From: Tenacibaculum singaporense
GTDB taxonomy: Bacteria > Bacteroidota > Bacteroidia > Flavobacteriales > Flavobacteriaceae
DNA length: 64,000 bases
NCBI RefSeq assembly: GCF_003867015.1
Contig: NZ_CP032548.1
Location: 2,733,001 to 2,797,000, forward strand
Direction: 5' to 3'
Numbering within the stretch: the stretch's first letter is position 1; every line of letters begins with the position of its first letter. The notes beneath the pieces are model-generated. The model ran no database searches. It was not told where the DNA came from and was given only the letters and a program-made list of their open reading frames with translations. The position numbers and the translations under genes are program-made. Of the stretch, positions 24,757 to 33,570 are shown in pieces.

Positions 24757-27225
24757 ATGGCAAAAAAGAAGACAACTGTTCAAAAAAAACAGCCAAAAAA
24801 ATCTATTATTAAAAGGATTAAAACCTTTTTTTCTAACAGACAAAATCAAACTATTCTTGGTTTTTTTCTGCTACTGTTTTCTATATTTTTAACCGTTGCT
24901 TTTATTTCTTTTTTCTTCTCTTGGCAAGAAGATCAAAGCACATTAAATCAATTTGCTGACAGAACGATTCCTGCCAAAAACTTACTAGGAAAAATAGGCG
25001 CCAAACTAAGCAACTTTCTTGTATATAAAGGTTTTGGTTTAGGAGCCTTCATAATACCTCTAACGTTATTTTTAACGGGAGCTAGAATTTTACTACAAAC
25101 CAATTTAAAAAGAATTATCACTTCTTGGAATTGGGCTATTCTTATTATGCTTTGGTTTGCAACAGCTCTTGGTTTTGTTGAAAAAAAGCATGCACTATTG
25201 TCTGGTGTTATTGGTTTTGAATTGAATGAATACTTACAAACTTTCTTAGGTAAAACAGGGCTGGCTATTTTACTCATTTTCTTTTTAGTTGCTTATTTAA
25301 TCATCCGCTTTAGTATTACTCCTGAAGCAATTAGCGAAAAAGTAAAAGTTAATAAAGAGAAAAAAGCTAATGCTATAAAAAACACTCCAAAAGTTAACAG
25401 AGACGACTCTACTATTGTAAATGATGCTGATGTTAACACCAATTCTGAAGTTTCTAAAACTGAAGAAATTAAAAAAGATAAATCAAACTTTGAATTATCT
25501 CTAGAAAATTTACAACCAACTATTTCTAACTATTCTGGTGTTGATGAAACTTCAAATAACGAAAAGAGAGAAGAGATTTCTTTAGATATTACTCAAACTA
25601 ACGAGCCTATAATAGATATATCAGAAGACAGTAAAAAAGAAGTAGAAGTTGCTATTGAAAAAATTGCAGAAGAAAAGAGTGTTTCTGAAAACTTATCTGA
25701 TCAATTACTCAAAGATTTTGGTGAATTTGACCCTACCCTAGAATTAGGAAATTTTAAATTTCCTTCTTTTAATTTACTAAAAGAATATAATGAAAGCATT
25801 TCTGTTGACCCTACTGAACTTGAGGCTAAGAAAAATCAAATTGTAGAAACTTTAAAAAACTACAAAATTGGTATTGCACAAATAAAAGCAACCGTTGGTC
25901 CAACCATTACCTTATATGAAATTGTGCCTGAAGCAGGAGTTCGTATTTCAAAAATTAAAAACTTAGAAGACGATATTGCCTTATCTCTTTCAGCTTTAGG
26001 GATACGTATCATCGCTCCTATTCCTGGAAAAGGAACTATTGGTATAGAAGTACCAAATAAAAAAGCAACTATCGTGTCTATGCATTCGGTAATCTCTTCA
26101 AAGAAATTCCAAGAATCACCAATGCAACTTCCTATTGCTTTAGGTAAAACTATTTCAAACGAAACTTTTGTTATCGATTTAGCTAAAATGCCTCACTTAC
26201 TTATGGCAGGTGCTACAGGACAAGGTAAATCGGTAGGATTAAATGCTATTTTAACATCACTTCTATATAAAAAACACCCAGCTGAAGTAAAGTTTGTATT
26301 AGTTGATCCTAAAAAAGTAGAATTAACACTATTCAATAAAATAGAGCGTCATTACTTAGCGAAATTACCAGATGATTCTGATGCTATTATTACAGATACT
26401 ACCAAAGTAGTTAACACTTTAAACTCTTTATGTATTGAAATGGATAATCGTTACGACTTGCTTAAAAATGCAATGGTTCGTAATATTAAAGAATACAACG
26501 CTAAGTTTAAGGCTCGTAAACTAAACCCTGAAAACGGACATCGCTTTTTACCTTACATTGTATTGGTAATTGACGAATTTGCTGATTTGATTATGACCGC
26601 TGGAAAAGAAGTAGAAACCCCTATTGCTCGTTTAGCTCAATTAGCACGTGCTATAGGTATTCATTTAATTGTAGCAACACAGCGTCCTTCCGTTAATGTA
26701 ATTACAGGTATTATAAAAGCAAACTTCCCTTCTAGAATTGCTTTTAGAGTAACTTCAAAAATTGACTCGAGAACTATTTTAGATGCTCCAGGAGCAGACC
26801 AATTAATTGGTCGAGGTGATTTATTGTATTCTGGAGGAAATGATATTACTCGAATTCAGTGTGCTTTTGTAGATACTCCTGAAGTAGAAAAAATCACTGA
26901 TTTTATTGGCTCTCAACGTGCATATCCAGAAGCTTATTTACTTCCAGAATATGTTGGTGAAGAAGGTGGCACAAATCTTGATGTTGATATTGCGGACAGA
27001 GACAAACTGTTCAAAGAAGCAGCTGAAGTTATTGTTACTGCTCAACAAGGTTCGGCATCGTTATTGCAACGTAAATTGAAGTTAGGTTACAACCGTGCAG
27101 GTAGATTGATAGATCAATTAGAAGCTGCTGGTATTGTAGGACCTTTTGAAGGTAGTAAAGCACGACAAGTACTTGTACCAGATTTAATTGCCTTAGAGCA
27201 ATTGTTAGAGAGTGAAAAGAATTAA
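24757..27225 (+). CDS. ftsK: DNA translocase FtsK/SpoIIIE
   Basis: An 822-residue septal DNA pump. After a basic N-terminus, four or five membrane helices span about residues 35-190, followed by a low-complexity acidic linker (about 195-320). The motor starts near 350: Walker A GATGQGKSVGLN (about 487), Walker B VLVIDEFADL, and ATQRPSVNVITG. The C-terminal gamma domain (about 755-815, LLQRKLKLGYNRAGRLIDQL) reads KOPS-like sequences. It moves chromosome termini during division. It is followed 39 nt on by the lolA-like gene. Confidence 0.96.
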   Translation: MAKKKTTVQKKQPKKSIIKRIKTFFSNRQNQTILGFFLLLFSIFLTVAFISFFFSWQEDQSTLNQFADRTIPAKNLLGKIGAKLSNFLVYKGFGLGAFIIPLTLFLTGARILLQTNLKRIITSWNWAILIMLWFATALGFVEKKHALLSGVIGFELNEYLQTFLGKTGLAILLIFFLVAYLIIRFSITPEAISEKVKVNKEKKANAIKNTPKVNRDDSTIVNDADVNTNSEVSKTEEIKKDKSNFELSLENLQPTISNYSGVDETSNNEKREEISLDITQTNEPIIDISEDSKKEVEVAIEKIAEEKSVSENLSDQLLKDFGEFDPTLELGNFKFPSFNLLKEYNESISVDPTELEAKKNQIVETLKNYKIGIAQIKATVGPTITLYEIVPEAGVRISKIKNLEDDIALSLSALGIRIIAPIPGKGTIGIEVPNKKATIVSMHSVISSKKFQESPMQLPIALGKTISNETFVIDLAKMPHLLMAGATGQGKSVGLNAILTSLLYKKHPAEVKFVLVDPKKVELTLFNKIERHYLAKLPDDSDAIITDTTKVVNTLNSLCIEMDNRYDLLKNAMVRNIKEYNAKFKARKLNPENGHRFLPYIVLVIDEFADLIMTAGKEVETPIARLAQLARAIGIHLIVATQRPSVNVITGIIKANFPSRIAFRVTSKIDSRTILDAPGADQLIGRGDLLYSGGNDITRIQCAFVDTPEVEKITDFIGSQRAYPEAYLLPEYVGEEGGTNLDVDIADRDKLFKEAAEVIVTAQQGSASLLQRKLKLGYNRAGRLIDQLEAAGIVGPFEGSKARQVLVPDLIALEQLLESEKN

Positions 27226-27264
27226 TAATTATAAACTATTCCGAAAGTGGAAATAAGAAAGACG

Positions 27265-27918
27265 ATGAAAAAAATAGGATTATTATTTATTGGATTATGT
27301 ATTAGCATTAGTGCTATGGGACAAACAAATTCTTCTGAAGCAAAAAAATTGCTAGACGAAGTTTCAAATAAAATGGGTACCTACAGAAACATGGTTATCG
27401 GTTTTAACTCTTCTTTAATAAATAGAGAAGCTGGTATTACCAACGACCCACCAATTAGAGGTAAAATTACCCTATCTGGTGAAAAATACAACTTAGATTA
27501 CCTTGGAAATACTTTTATTTTTGATGGAAAAAAATTAGTTGTTATTAACCAAGACGAAAAAGAAGTTAGCATTAACAACGGTAATTTAGATGAAGAAGAC
27601 GGTTTTATTTACCCTTCTAAATTATTAACTTTTTACAAAGAGGGTTATAATTATCAAATGGGAGCTTTAAAGAACAGTAACGGACGTAAAGTTCAATATA
27701 TAGACCTTACTCCTATTGACAGTAATTCTGATATTGTAAAAGTTAAATTAGGTATTGATGCTAAAACAAAGCACATCTACAAATTAACACAAATAGGTTC
27801 TAACGGTGCTGAAACTACCTTTACTATTACTAAGTTTAAAAGTAACCAACCTATATCTGCTCAACTTTTTTCTTTCGATAGAACTAAGTACGCTAAGCAA
27901 GGATACTATATCGATTAA
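27265..27918 (+). CDS. LolA-like outer-membrane lipoprotein carrier
   Basis: A 217-residue periplasmic protein. The frame extends to a GTG at 27247, but the ATG at 27265 gives a proper signal peptide (MKKIGLLFIGLCISISAMGQ). The mature part has LolA features: repeated beta-strands, GKITLSGEKYNLDYLGNTF with IFDGKKLVVIN, and a late KVKLGIDAKTKHIYKL strand. LolA shuttles lipoproteins from the inner to the outer membrane. Its position between ftsK and an LptF/G-like permease is a common flavobacterial arrangement. Confidence 0.85.
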   Translation: MKKIGLLFIGLCISISAMGQTNSSEAKKLLDEVSNKMGTYRNMVIGFNSSLINREAGITNDPPIRGKITLSGEKYNLDYLGNTFIFDGKKLVVINQDEKEVSINNGNLDEEDGFIYPSKLLTFYKEGYNYQMGALKNSNGRKVQYIDLTPIDSNSDIVKVKLGIDAKTKHIYKLTQIGSNGAETTFTITKFKSNQPISAQLFSFDRTKYAKQGYYID

Positions 27919-27973
27919 AAAATTACATAAAAGTTTTGTTACTGGTTTACTAAAAAAATCATTAACAAAACTT

Positions 27974-28006
27974 TTGTGTTTATATGCCACTAACCTACTA
28001 CCTTTG
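27974..28006 (+). promoter_or_regulatory. Promoter of the LptF/G-like gene, close to its start codon
   Basis: TTG at 27974-27976, 22-nt spacer, TACCTTTG at 27999-28006. The GTG start at 28012 is only 5 nt further, so transcription is expected to begin at or next to the start codon (leaderless mRNA). Confidence 0.5.
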
Positions 28007-28011
28007 CATCT

Positions 28012-29484
28012 GTGAAAACATTAGACAGATATATATTAAAAAGCTTCTTAGTTCCTTTTTTAGCAACCTTCTTTATCATTTTATTTGTACTGGTAATGCA
28101 AGCGCTATGGTTAGCTTTTGATAATTTTGCGGGGAAAGGTATTAGTATAGGAATTATTTTAAAATTCTTATGGTACACCACCCTCATTGTAGCACCTCAA
28201 GCCTTACCTATAGGTGTTTTACTGTCTTCTATTATGACACTGGGTAGTTTATCTGAAAACTACGAGTTTGCAGCCGCAAAATCTGCAGGTGTTTCCTTAC
28301 AACGTATGGTACGCCCTATTGTTTTCTTAGCTATCTTTTTAAGTGGTATCAACTTTTTGTTTCTTAATTATGTATACCCATACGCAATGCTTAAGCAATT
28401 GAACATGAAGGTAAACATTAAAAAGAAGCAACCTGCCATTGCTTTAGTTGCTGGAAGTTTTAATACTGAGATACCTAACTTTCAAATAAAATTTAAAGAA
28501 AAATATGGTGAAGACGACAACCTTTTAAAAGAAGTAATGATTTACGACTTATCTTCAAAAAAAGGAAACAATAAAATTATTACCGCAAAAAGTGGTGAAA
28601 TCCTTTCAGAAGAAGGCAGTCGTTATATGACTTTAGTTTTAAAAGATGGTTACTACTTTGAACATCATTTAAAAAACGGAGCTTCCTTTAAAGAGCGAGA
28701 AAAAATGCCTGCTTCCTATGCTGATTTTGAAAAGTACACCATTAATATTGATATTTCTTCATTTAGCAATGACGACTTAGAAGAAGAGAAATATAAAACA
28801 AACTACAACATGTTAAGTTTGGCTCAATTAAAAGATACTTTACCAACTTTGAAACAAAGTTATGATGCTTTTGTTCATAGTAGAGCCAAAAACTTATTTT
28901 TAAGTATTGATGTAGAAGACTTACATCAGTATCCTGATTCATTGATTAACAAAGACCTTTCGCTAAATATTCTTGAAAACTTTGAATTAAAAGAAAAACG
29001 AAGTATTCTCTCTGTAGCTACTTCTAAATTAGAGCGTACAATAAACAATAACAAGTCTAACAAAGACACCCTAAAAAACAAGCGAAAGTATTTAAACCTA
29101 TACGACATTGAATTTTACAACCGTGTAGCCTTTTCACTTTCTTGTTTATTACTCTTCTTTATTGGAGCGCCTTTAGGTTCCATTATAAGAAAAGGAGGAA
29201 TGGGATTGCCTATGATTTTGGCTATAGGTATTTATGTTTTATACTTCTTCTCCAACACTTTTGGAAGAAACTTAGCAGAAGAAAGCTCACTTACAGCCAT
29301 TACTGGATCTTGGCTAAGTGTATTTTTAATGCTACCTTTGGCTATAACTTTAACTGTTAGGGCTACCAAAGACAAAGGACTATTTGATATTAATAGTTTT
29401 TTTGCTCCAATACGAAACTCTGTAAAAAACTTATTCTCTAAAAAGAGAAAACCACAACATAATGACAACACAAACTCCAATTAA
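28012..29484 (+). CDS. LptF/LptG family (YjgP/YjgQ) permease
   Basis: A 490-residue inner-membrane protein starting at GTG (MKTLDRYILKSFLVPFLATF, the usual family opening). Three helices lie in about 12-125 and three near the C-terminus (about 370-455); between them is the periplasmic beta-jellyroll part, which is longer than in E. coli. With LptB and its partner it extracts lipopolysaccharide from the inner membrane. No second permease or LptB is in the window. Its end overlaps the ribB start by 23 bp. Confidence 0.9.
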   Translation: MKTLDRYILKSFLVPFLATFFIILFVLVMQALWLAFDNFAGKGISIGIILKFLWYTTLIVAPQALPIGVLLSSIMTLGSLSENYEFAAAKSAGVSLQRMVRPIVFLAIFLSGINFLFLNYVYPYAMLKQLNMKVNIKKKQPAIALVAGSFNTEIPNFQIKFKEKYGEDDNLLKEVMIYDLSSKKGNNKIITAKSGEILSEEGSRYMTLVLKDGYYFEHHLKNGASFKEREKMPASYADFEKYTINIDISSFSNDDLEEEKYKTNYNMLSLAQLKDTLPTLKQSYDAFVHSRAKNLFLSIDVEDLHQYPDSLINKDLSLNILENFELKEKRSILSVATSKLERTINNNKSNKDTLKNKRKYLNLYDIEFYNRVAFSLSCLLLFFIGAPLGSIIRKGGMGLPMILAIGIYVLYFFSNTFGRNLAEESSLTAITGSWLSVFLMLPLAITLTVRATKDKGLFDINSFFAPIRNSVKNLFSKKRKPQHNDNTNSN

Positions 29485-30604
29485 TATTCAATTAAACACA
29501 ATTGAAGAAGCTATAGAAGACATTAAAAACGGTAAAGTTATTATCGTAGTTGATGATGAAGATCGTGAAAATGAAGGTGATTTTTTAGCTGCTGCTGAAA
29601 AAATCACTCCCGAAATGATCAACTTTATGGCAACCCATGGTCGTGGATTAATATGTACCCCATTAACTGAAACTCGTTGTAAAGAGTTAGAATTAGGAAT
29701 GATGGTTAGTAACAACACAGACCCTATGGAGACTGCTTTTACCGTATCTGTAGATTTACGTGGTAATGGTGTTACTACTGGTATTTCTGCTTCAGATAGA
29801 GCTAAAACTGTTCAAGCTTTAATAAACCCAGATACTAAACCTTTTGATTTAGCTAGACCAGGACACATCTTCCCTTTAAAAGCTAAAAATGGAGGTGTAT
29901 TACGTAGAACTGGACATACTGAAGCCGCTATTGATTTTGCTCGTTTGGCTGGTTTAGAACCTGCAGGAGTTATCGTTGAAATCATGAATGAAGACGGTAC
30001 CATGGCACGTTTACCTCAACTAATGAAAGTTGCTAAAAAATTCGATTTAAAAATTGTTTCTATTGAAGATTTAGTAGCTTATAGAATGGAACACGATTCA
30101 TTAATTGAAAAGAAAGAAGATTTTAATGTTCAAACCCGTTTTGGCGATTTCCGTTTACGTGCATACCAACAAACTACCAATAACCAAGTACATATTGCTT
30201 TGACTAAAGGTACATGGAGCAAAAACGAACCTATTTTAACTCGTGTAAACTCTACTTTGGTAAACAACGATATATTAGGAACTTTAACTAACAACGCTGA
30301 TAAAAAGCTCGACCAAATGTTTAAGGTTATTAATGATGAAGGTAGAGGCGCTATCTTGTTTATAAATCAGCAAATGCAAGCATTGAACTTATTAAACAGA
30401 CTTCGTATTTTAAAAGAAAACCAAGCTAAAGGAGAAATGAAAGCTCCTAATGTAGTTATGGACAATAAAGATTTTGGTATTGGTGCTCAAATTTTGCACG
30501 ATTTACACATTCATAAACTACGTTTAGTTTCTAACACCAAACAAACCAAACGTGTAGGTATGATTGGTTACGGACTAGAAATTGTTGATTACGTAAATTA
30601 CTAA
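29462..30604 (+). CDS. ribB: 3,4-dihydroxy-2-butanone-4-phosphate synthase with degenerate GTP cyclohydrolase II domain
   Basis: A 380-residue RibBA-like protein. The N-terminal DHBP synthase half (to about 205) is intact: VDDEDRENEGDF, HGRGLICTPL, GHIFPLKAKNGGVLRRTGHTE (acidic and His residues all present). The C-terminal half follows the GCH II fold but lacks the zinc site. Where RibA has HSECLTGD and LRCDCG, this protein has NSTLVNND (263-270) and LTNNAD (275-280), so all three Cys are replaced (L266, N277, A279). It should make the four-carbon riboflavin precursor from ribulose-5-phosphate but not open GTP; a separate RibA is expected elsewhere. Coupled to the permease gene by overlap. 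Confidence 0.9.
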   Translation: MTTQTPINIQLNTIEEAIEDIKNGKVIIVVDDEDRENEGDFLAAAEKITPEMINFMATHGRGLICTPLTETRCKELELGMMVSNNTDPMETAFTVSVDLRGNGVTTGISASDRAKTVQALINPDTKPFDLARPGHIFPLKAKNGGVLRRTGHTEAAIDFARLAGLEPAGVIVEIMNEDGTMARLPQLMKVAKKFDLKIVSIEDLVAYRMEHDSLIEKKEDFNVQTRFGDFRLRAYQQTTNNQVHIALTKGTWSKNEPILTRVNSTLVNNDILGTLTNNADKKLDQMFKVINDEGRGAILFINQQMQALNLLNRLRILKENQAKGEMKAPNVVMDNKDFGIGAQILHDLHIHKLRLVSNTKQTKRVGMIGYGLEIVDYVNY

Positions 30605-30623
30605 TCAAAAAATAATATAAAAC

Positions 30624-30660
30624 AAAAATCCCGAGTTTGTTAACTCGGGATTTTTGTTTT
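30624..30660 (+). terminator. Terminator of ribB
   Basis: AAAAATCCCGAGTT (30624-30637) and AACTCGGGATTTTT (30642-30655) with a 4-nt loop and T-rich tail. A strong 14-bp hairpin closing the dgkA-ftsK-lolA-lptF/G-ribB run. Confidence 0.93.
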
Positions 30661-30770
30661 ATATAACTATCAGTAATTACAGTCTTCTTTTTCAACCTTA
30701 CTAATTAACTAACATTTTTCTACAACAAATAGTTTGTTTAAAAACACTTCTATTAGGCAATGAATGTTAC
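30661..30770. other. Intergenic DNA, left part, no features seen
   Basis: AT-rich sequence after the ribB terminator. No open frame of note, no hairpin of note. It leads into the 23-nt repeat array. Confidence 0.4.
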
Positions 30771-30862
30771 TCCCCTTACCCAAGGAGTATCGTTCCCCTT
30801 ACTATAGGGGTGCCACTCCCCTTATACAGGAAAAGACATCCCAATTAGGCTTGGGGTATTGC
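30771..30862. repeat. Array of four 23-nt degenerate repeats, each able to form a small hairpin
   Basis: Units begin at 30771, 30794, 30817 and 30840, exactly 23 nt apart. The first three start with TCCCCTTA; the fourth starts CCCAATTA in the same phase. Each unit holds a small inverted repeat: CCTT/AAGG, CCCCT/AGGGG, CCT/AGG and CCCAA/TTGGG. The fourth keeps pairing although both arms changed. It is clearly more GC-rich than its surroundings. 23 is not divisible by 3, so it is not a coding repeat. Role unknown. Confidence 0.6.
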
Positions 30863-31039
30863 CCGATGATAATTAAACATCTTTTATGTTTATTTTTTTA
30901 TATTTGACTCAATAAAAATTGCTATAGACTTCTTCCTATTTGTTATTAAAGAATATAATAGTAATTTTTATTATGCTCATATGTTAGTTGTATACATTGA
31001 GAATTAAAAGTGAAAAGAAAATTTAATCAAAATAAAAAT
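30863..31039. other. Intergenic DNA, right part, upstream of the small membrane protein
   Basis: AT-rich leader region. No confident promoter, since the TATATTTG-like motifs do not have a partner at the proper spacing, and no further repeat. Confidence 0.35.
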
Positions 31040-31318
31040 ATGTTAGAAATATTAGCAATAGTCTTTTTAGGTAAAAAAATAGCTGAATTAGCAGAAGAAA
31101 AAGGAGAAAACCCTAAAAAGTGGAAAGGTATAATGATTGGCTCTTGGTTTGGAGCAGAAATTTTGGGAATTGTAATATTTGCCTCTACAGTAGGAATAGG
31201 TGATGATACTATTTTTCCTGCTGCAATTACAGGTATAGTTTGTGGATTGGCTAGTTATTTTATTGTTAGAAGCATGCTATCTTCAAAACCTAAAACTCCT
31301 CTAAAAGAATTATCATAA
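31040..31318 (+). CDS. Small membrane protein of unknown function
   Basis: A 92-residue protein starting MLEILAIVFLGKKIAELAEEKG. The frame can be extended to a GTG at 31010 but the internal ATG places the hydrophobic start at the N-terminus, as in similar flavobacterial proteins I recall. Two helices (about 38-60 and 62-80) follow a charged segment with NPKKWKG. No function known. It converges on the AraC gene; a hairpin without T-tract lies between. Confidence 0.7.
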   Translation: MLEILAIVFLGKKIAELAEEKGENPKKWKGIMIGSWFGAEILGIVIFASTVGIGDDTIFPAAITGIVCGLASYFIVRSMLSSKPKTPLKELS

Positions 31319-31395
31319 AGAATAGTAGTAATACCTTACTCAGCATTTAACCTAAATCGTTAGCTGACTAGATACAACTGTCTTATAAAATTGAG

Positions 31396-31431
31396 ATGTT
31401 GCATAGTATCCAAAAAGACTCTATGCAACAT
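31396..31431. terminator. 11-bp perfect hairpin between convergent genes (possible terminator)
   Basis: ATGTTGCATAG (31396-31406) pairs with CTATGCAACAT (31421-31431), 14-nt loop. There is no T-tract on either side, so classic termination is doubtful. It may block read-through between the two convergent genes or be a protein site. Confidence 0.45.
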
Positions 31432-31456
31432 ACATCAATAGTACTACAATGACTTT

Positions 31457-32380
31457 CTACTCCACAGGAATACAAATATCTACGATGCATTTACCTTCTG
31501 GGTGTTCATTAGGGTTGTTATAAAAAATCTCATACGGGTCTTGGTCAGCTTTTTTGAAACCATGTTCACTCATCCACACAAAACTACTTTCCCATGCCTG
31601 TTGAAATTCTGACGGAGTAATTTCTAAACGAGATACTATACATTTTGCTTCAGGTATTTCTTTTACACTTACTTCTCCTTCAGTTTTTACCTCTGAATTT
31701 AAAGTTAAACAAACACTCATTATTATTTTGTCTTCATCAGTAATTTTAGGACTGTCGTGATATACCGTTAACATTCTTAAGTTCTCCTGCTGCATTAACC
31801 CTTTAGGATAAGCCCACTTCATTAATTTATGGTAAGCATTTTCTACTGCATCCATTTTTCCTTGATGTGTTAAGTAAGCCACTTTTAAAGTTGGCATTTT
31901 TTTTACTTCAGTTTTAGCTTTCATTTGCATCCATTTTAAGTTTGTATCTATGTTACAAATGTATTGTTCAAACTGTGTTTCTATTTTTCCATTCTTGCTT
32001 TCTGTTTTACAAATCTTGCTATATTTAGATGGGCTTTCTTTTTTAAATTCAGCAGGACTCATTCCGTAAAACTTTTTAAAAGTCCTTGAAAATGATGATA
32101 GGGTTACAAAACCAACTATTTCGGATACTTCTGTTACCGTTTTATTCTTTTTATTTAGTAAAAAAGAAGCTGCCTTTTCTACTCTTTTTCTAGTAATAAA
32201 ATCATTTACTGTTTCTTTAGTTACGGCTTTAAAAAGTCTATGAAAATGATATGGAGAGAAATAGGCCTTTTCTGCTATTTCTTCTAAAACAAGTTTTTTA
32301 TCCAAATTTCCTTCAATAAAATCAATAGCATTACTTATCCGTACGACTGTTTTATTAGGTATTTTTTCAGATGATTTCAT
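31457..32380 (-). CDS. AraC family regulator with GyrI-like effector domain
   Basis: A 307-residue protein. Residues about 8-110 are an AraC-type double helix-turn-helix (AYFSPYHFHRLFKAVTKE, then FVTLSSFSRTFKKFYGMSPA). Residues about 155-305 are a GyrI-like/SOUL-type effector-binding domain (ending GKCIVDICIPVE) like Rob or BmrR sensors. It is expected to sense a small, often hydrophobic compound and activate transporters or detoxification genes. It is the last gene of a five-gene minus-strand run; its start overlaps the hydrolase stop by 4 bp. Confidence 0.92.
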   Translation of the reverse strand: MKSSEKIPNKTVVRISNAIDFIEGNLDKKLVLEEIAEKAYFSPYHFHRLFKAVTKETVNDFITRKRVEKAASFLLNKKNKTVTEVSEIVGFVTLSSFSRTFKKFYGMSPAEFKKESPSKYSKICKTESKNGKIETQFEQYICNIDTNLKWMQMKAKTEVKKMPTLKVAYLTHQGKMDAVENAYHKLMKWAYPKGLMQQENLRMLTVYHDSPKITDEDKIIMSVCLTLNSEVKTEGEVSVKEIPEAKCIVSRLEITPSEFQQAWESSFVWMSEHGFKKADQDPYEIFYNNPNEHPEGKCIVDICIPVE

Positions 32381-32901
32381 AGACTACTCTTTATTTGCAA
32401 ACATAACTTAATGGCAAACTCTTCTTCCTTGTACATCTCATGAGTTTTCTGTGGAATTATATTATGACTTACTTTCATATTTTTAAGCCAGTTATCATTT
32501 GGTTTGTAGTTATCTTCTTCTCCAAAATAAAGTATTGCTTCGGCTTTTGGCTTTTCAGTTTCATAACGTAATCTTGTTGATGAAATAGCATAAAGTTTTT
32601 TAACATCTAAACCTTTTAAACAGGCTTTCCAAGCTATGGTTCCTCCTATACTAAAAGCTAAAACCGTAAGTTGTCCATTTTCTAACTCTATTAAGTTTTT
32701 AACTGCCTTTTCTACTCCACCGTTTAGAAAAAAACTATGGCGTTCTTCTTCTGATAAATCTTCGTTCGGCATTTCAGCTAACTCACAACTACTATAAAAT
32801 GTAATCTTAAAATAACTAGACAACATATCTACATACAAAGAAACCCAACTAGCATCTTCAGCTCCCCATAGATCTGATAAAATTATTAGCCTATTTTTCA
32901 T
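32377..32901 (-). CDS. Alpha/beta-hydrolase-like protein
   Basis: A 174-residue protein with the beginning of an alpha/beta hydrolase fold (LIILSDLWGAEDASWVSLY), a nucleophile-elbow-like AFSIGGTIAW (Ser near residue 93), a later acidic segment with YFGEEDNYKPN and a His in IIPQKTHEMYKEEE. All three parts of the Ser-Asp/Glu-His triad can thus be placed, in a small protein. Substrate unknown. Overlaps both neighbours by 4 bp, so it is translationally coupled in the operon. Confidence 0.7.
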   Translation of the reverse strand: MKNRLIILSDLWGAEDASWVSLYVDMLSSYFKITFYSSCELAEMPNEDLSEEERHSFFLNGGVEKAVKNLIELENGQLTVLAFSIGGTIAWKACLKGLDVKKLYAISSTRLRYETEKPKAEAILYFGEEDNYKPNDNWLKNMKVSHNIIPQKTHEMYKEEEFAIKLCLQIKSSL

Positions 32902-33260
32902 GTGCTGCTATTCTTTTTTTGCAAGACTAAAAATACAAAGCCACCAGCAAAATATAAAACAACATCTAATATATCTGCTGTATATCTTACATAATATTTA
33001 GGCAATATAAACTCAAATAATATGGAATATAATACACATATATAAAATACTACACCTAAAGAAACTTGATAACTCTTATTGTTTCTACTCCATTGTAAAA
33101 CAAAGAGGCATATTGTTAATACTATAGGTATTATTAAAAAATCGTTCACATAATTATTAATGAAAGAAGGAAGTTTTATACCAAGCTTTTGTGCGGTATA
33201 AATAAGACTTCCTATAATTATCGAAACTATAAAATAATATGTAAGTATCTTTTTCTGCAC
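32898..33260 (-). CDS. Four-helix membrane protein, unknown function
   Basis: A 120-residue protein from a GTG start with four hydrophobic segments (about 6-25, 38-60, 67-88 and 97-114). No family recognised. It sits directly after the zinc-ribbon gene (1-nt gap) and overlaps the hydrolase gene by 4 bp. Confidence 0.65.
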   Translation of the reverse strand: MQKKILTYYFIVSIIIGSLIYTAQKLGIKLPSFINNYVNDFLIIPIVLTICLFVLQWSRNNKSYQVSLGVVFYICVLYSILFEFILPKYYVRYTADILDVVLYFAGGFVFLVLQKKNSST

Positions 33261-33261
33261 G

Positions 33262-33570
33262 CTATCCTGCTGCCACCATAGCTATAAACCATGCTATTAA
33301 AGCACCAATAGCACTGACTAATAAATATGCTGAATATAAAACCCAACCAACAACACGATACAGCCAAAGCGGATGTTTCTTTAATCGTTCTGCTAAATTG
33401 GGGTTTTCTATTTCATGTTTTGCTTTTTTAAACTCCTCTTCTTTATATGCTGTAACTTTTTGTTCTTGTTTTTTCTCAAAAGAAATTAATGTGTTACAGT
33501 TTTTGCAGTAATCTCTATTCTTATTAAAAACTCCACAATTTGGGCATTTAACATTTCTAGTAATTGCCAT
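33262..33570 (-). CDS. Small zinc-ribbon membrane protein
   Basis: A 102-residue protein. The N-terminus has two CxxC knuckles, CPNC at 9-12 and CKNC at 22-25, forming a zinc ribbon; a charged stretch follows, and a C-terminal hydrophobic hairpin (about 70-100) anchors it in the membrane. It starts inside the end of the NDH-2 gene (14-bp overlap). Function unknown; co-translation with ndh suggests a link to it. Confidence 0.75.
   Translation of the reverse strand: MAITRNVKCPNCGVFNKNRDYCKNCNTLISFEKKQEQKVTAYKEEEFKKAKHEIENPNLAERLKKHPLWLYRVVGWVLYSAYLLVSAIGALIAWFIAMVAAG

Noticed and set aside
27247..27264. Upstream GTG as start of the lolA-like gene
   Set aside because: It would put six charged residues before an otherwise perfect signal peptide; ATG at 27265 preferred.
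30771..30862. CRISPR array
   Set aside because: The units are only 23 nt with no unique spacers between them and vary too much; no cas genes in the window.
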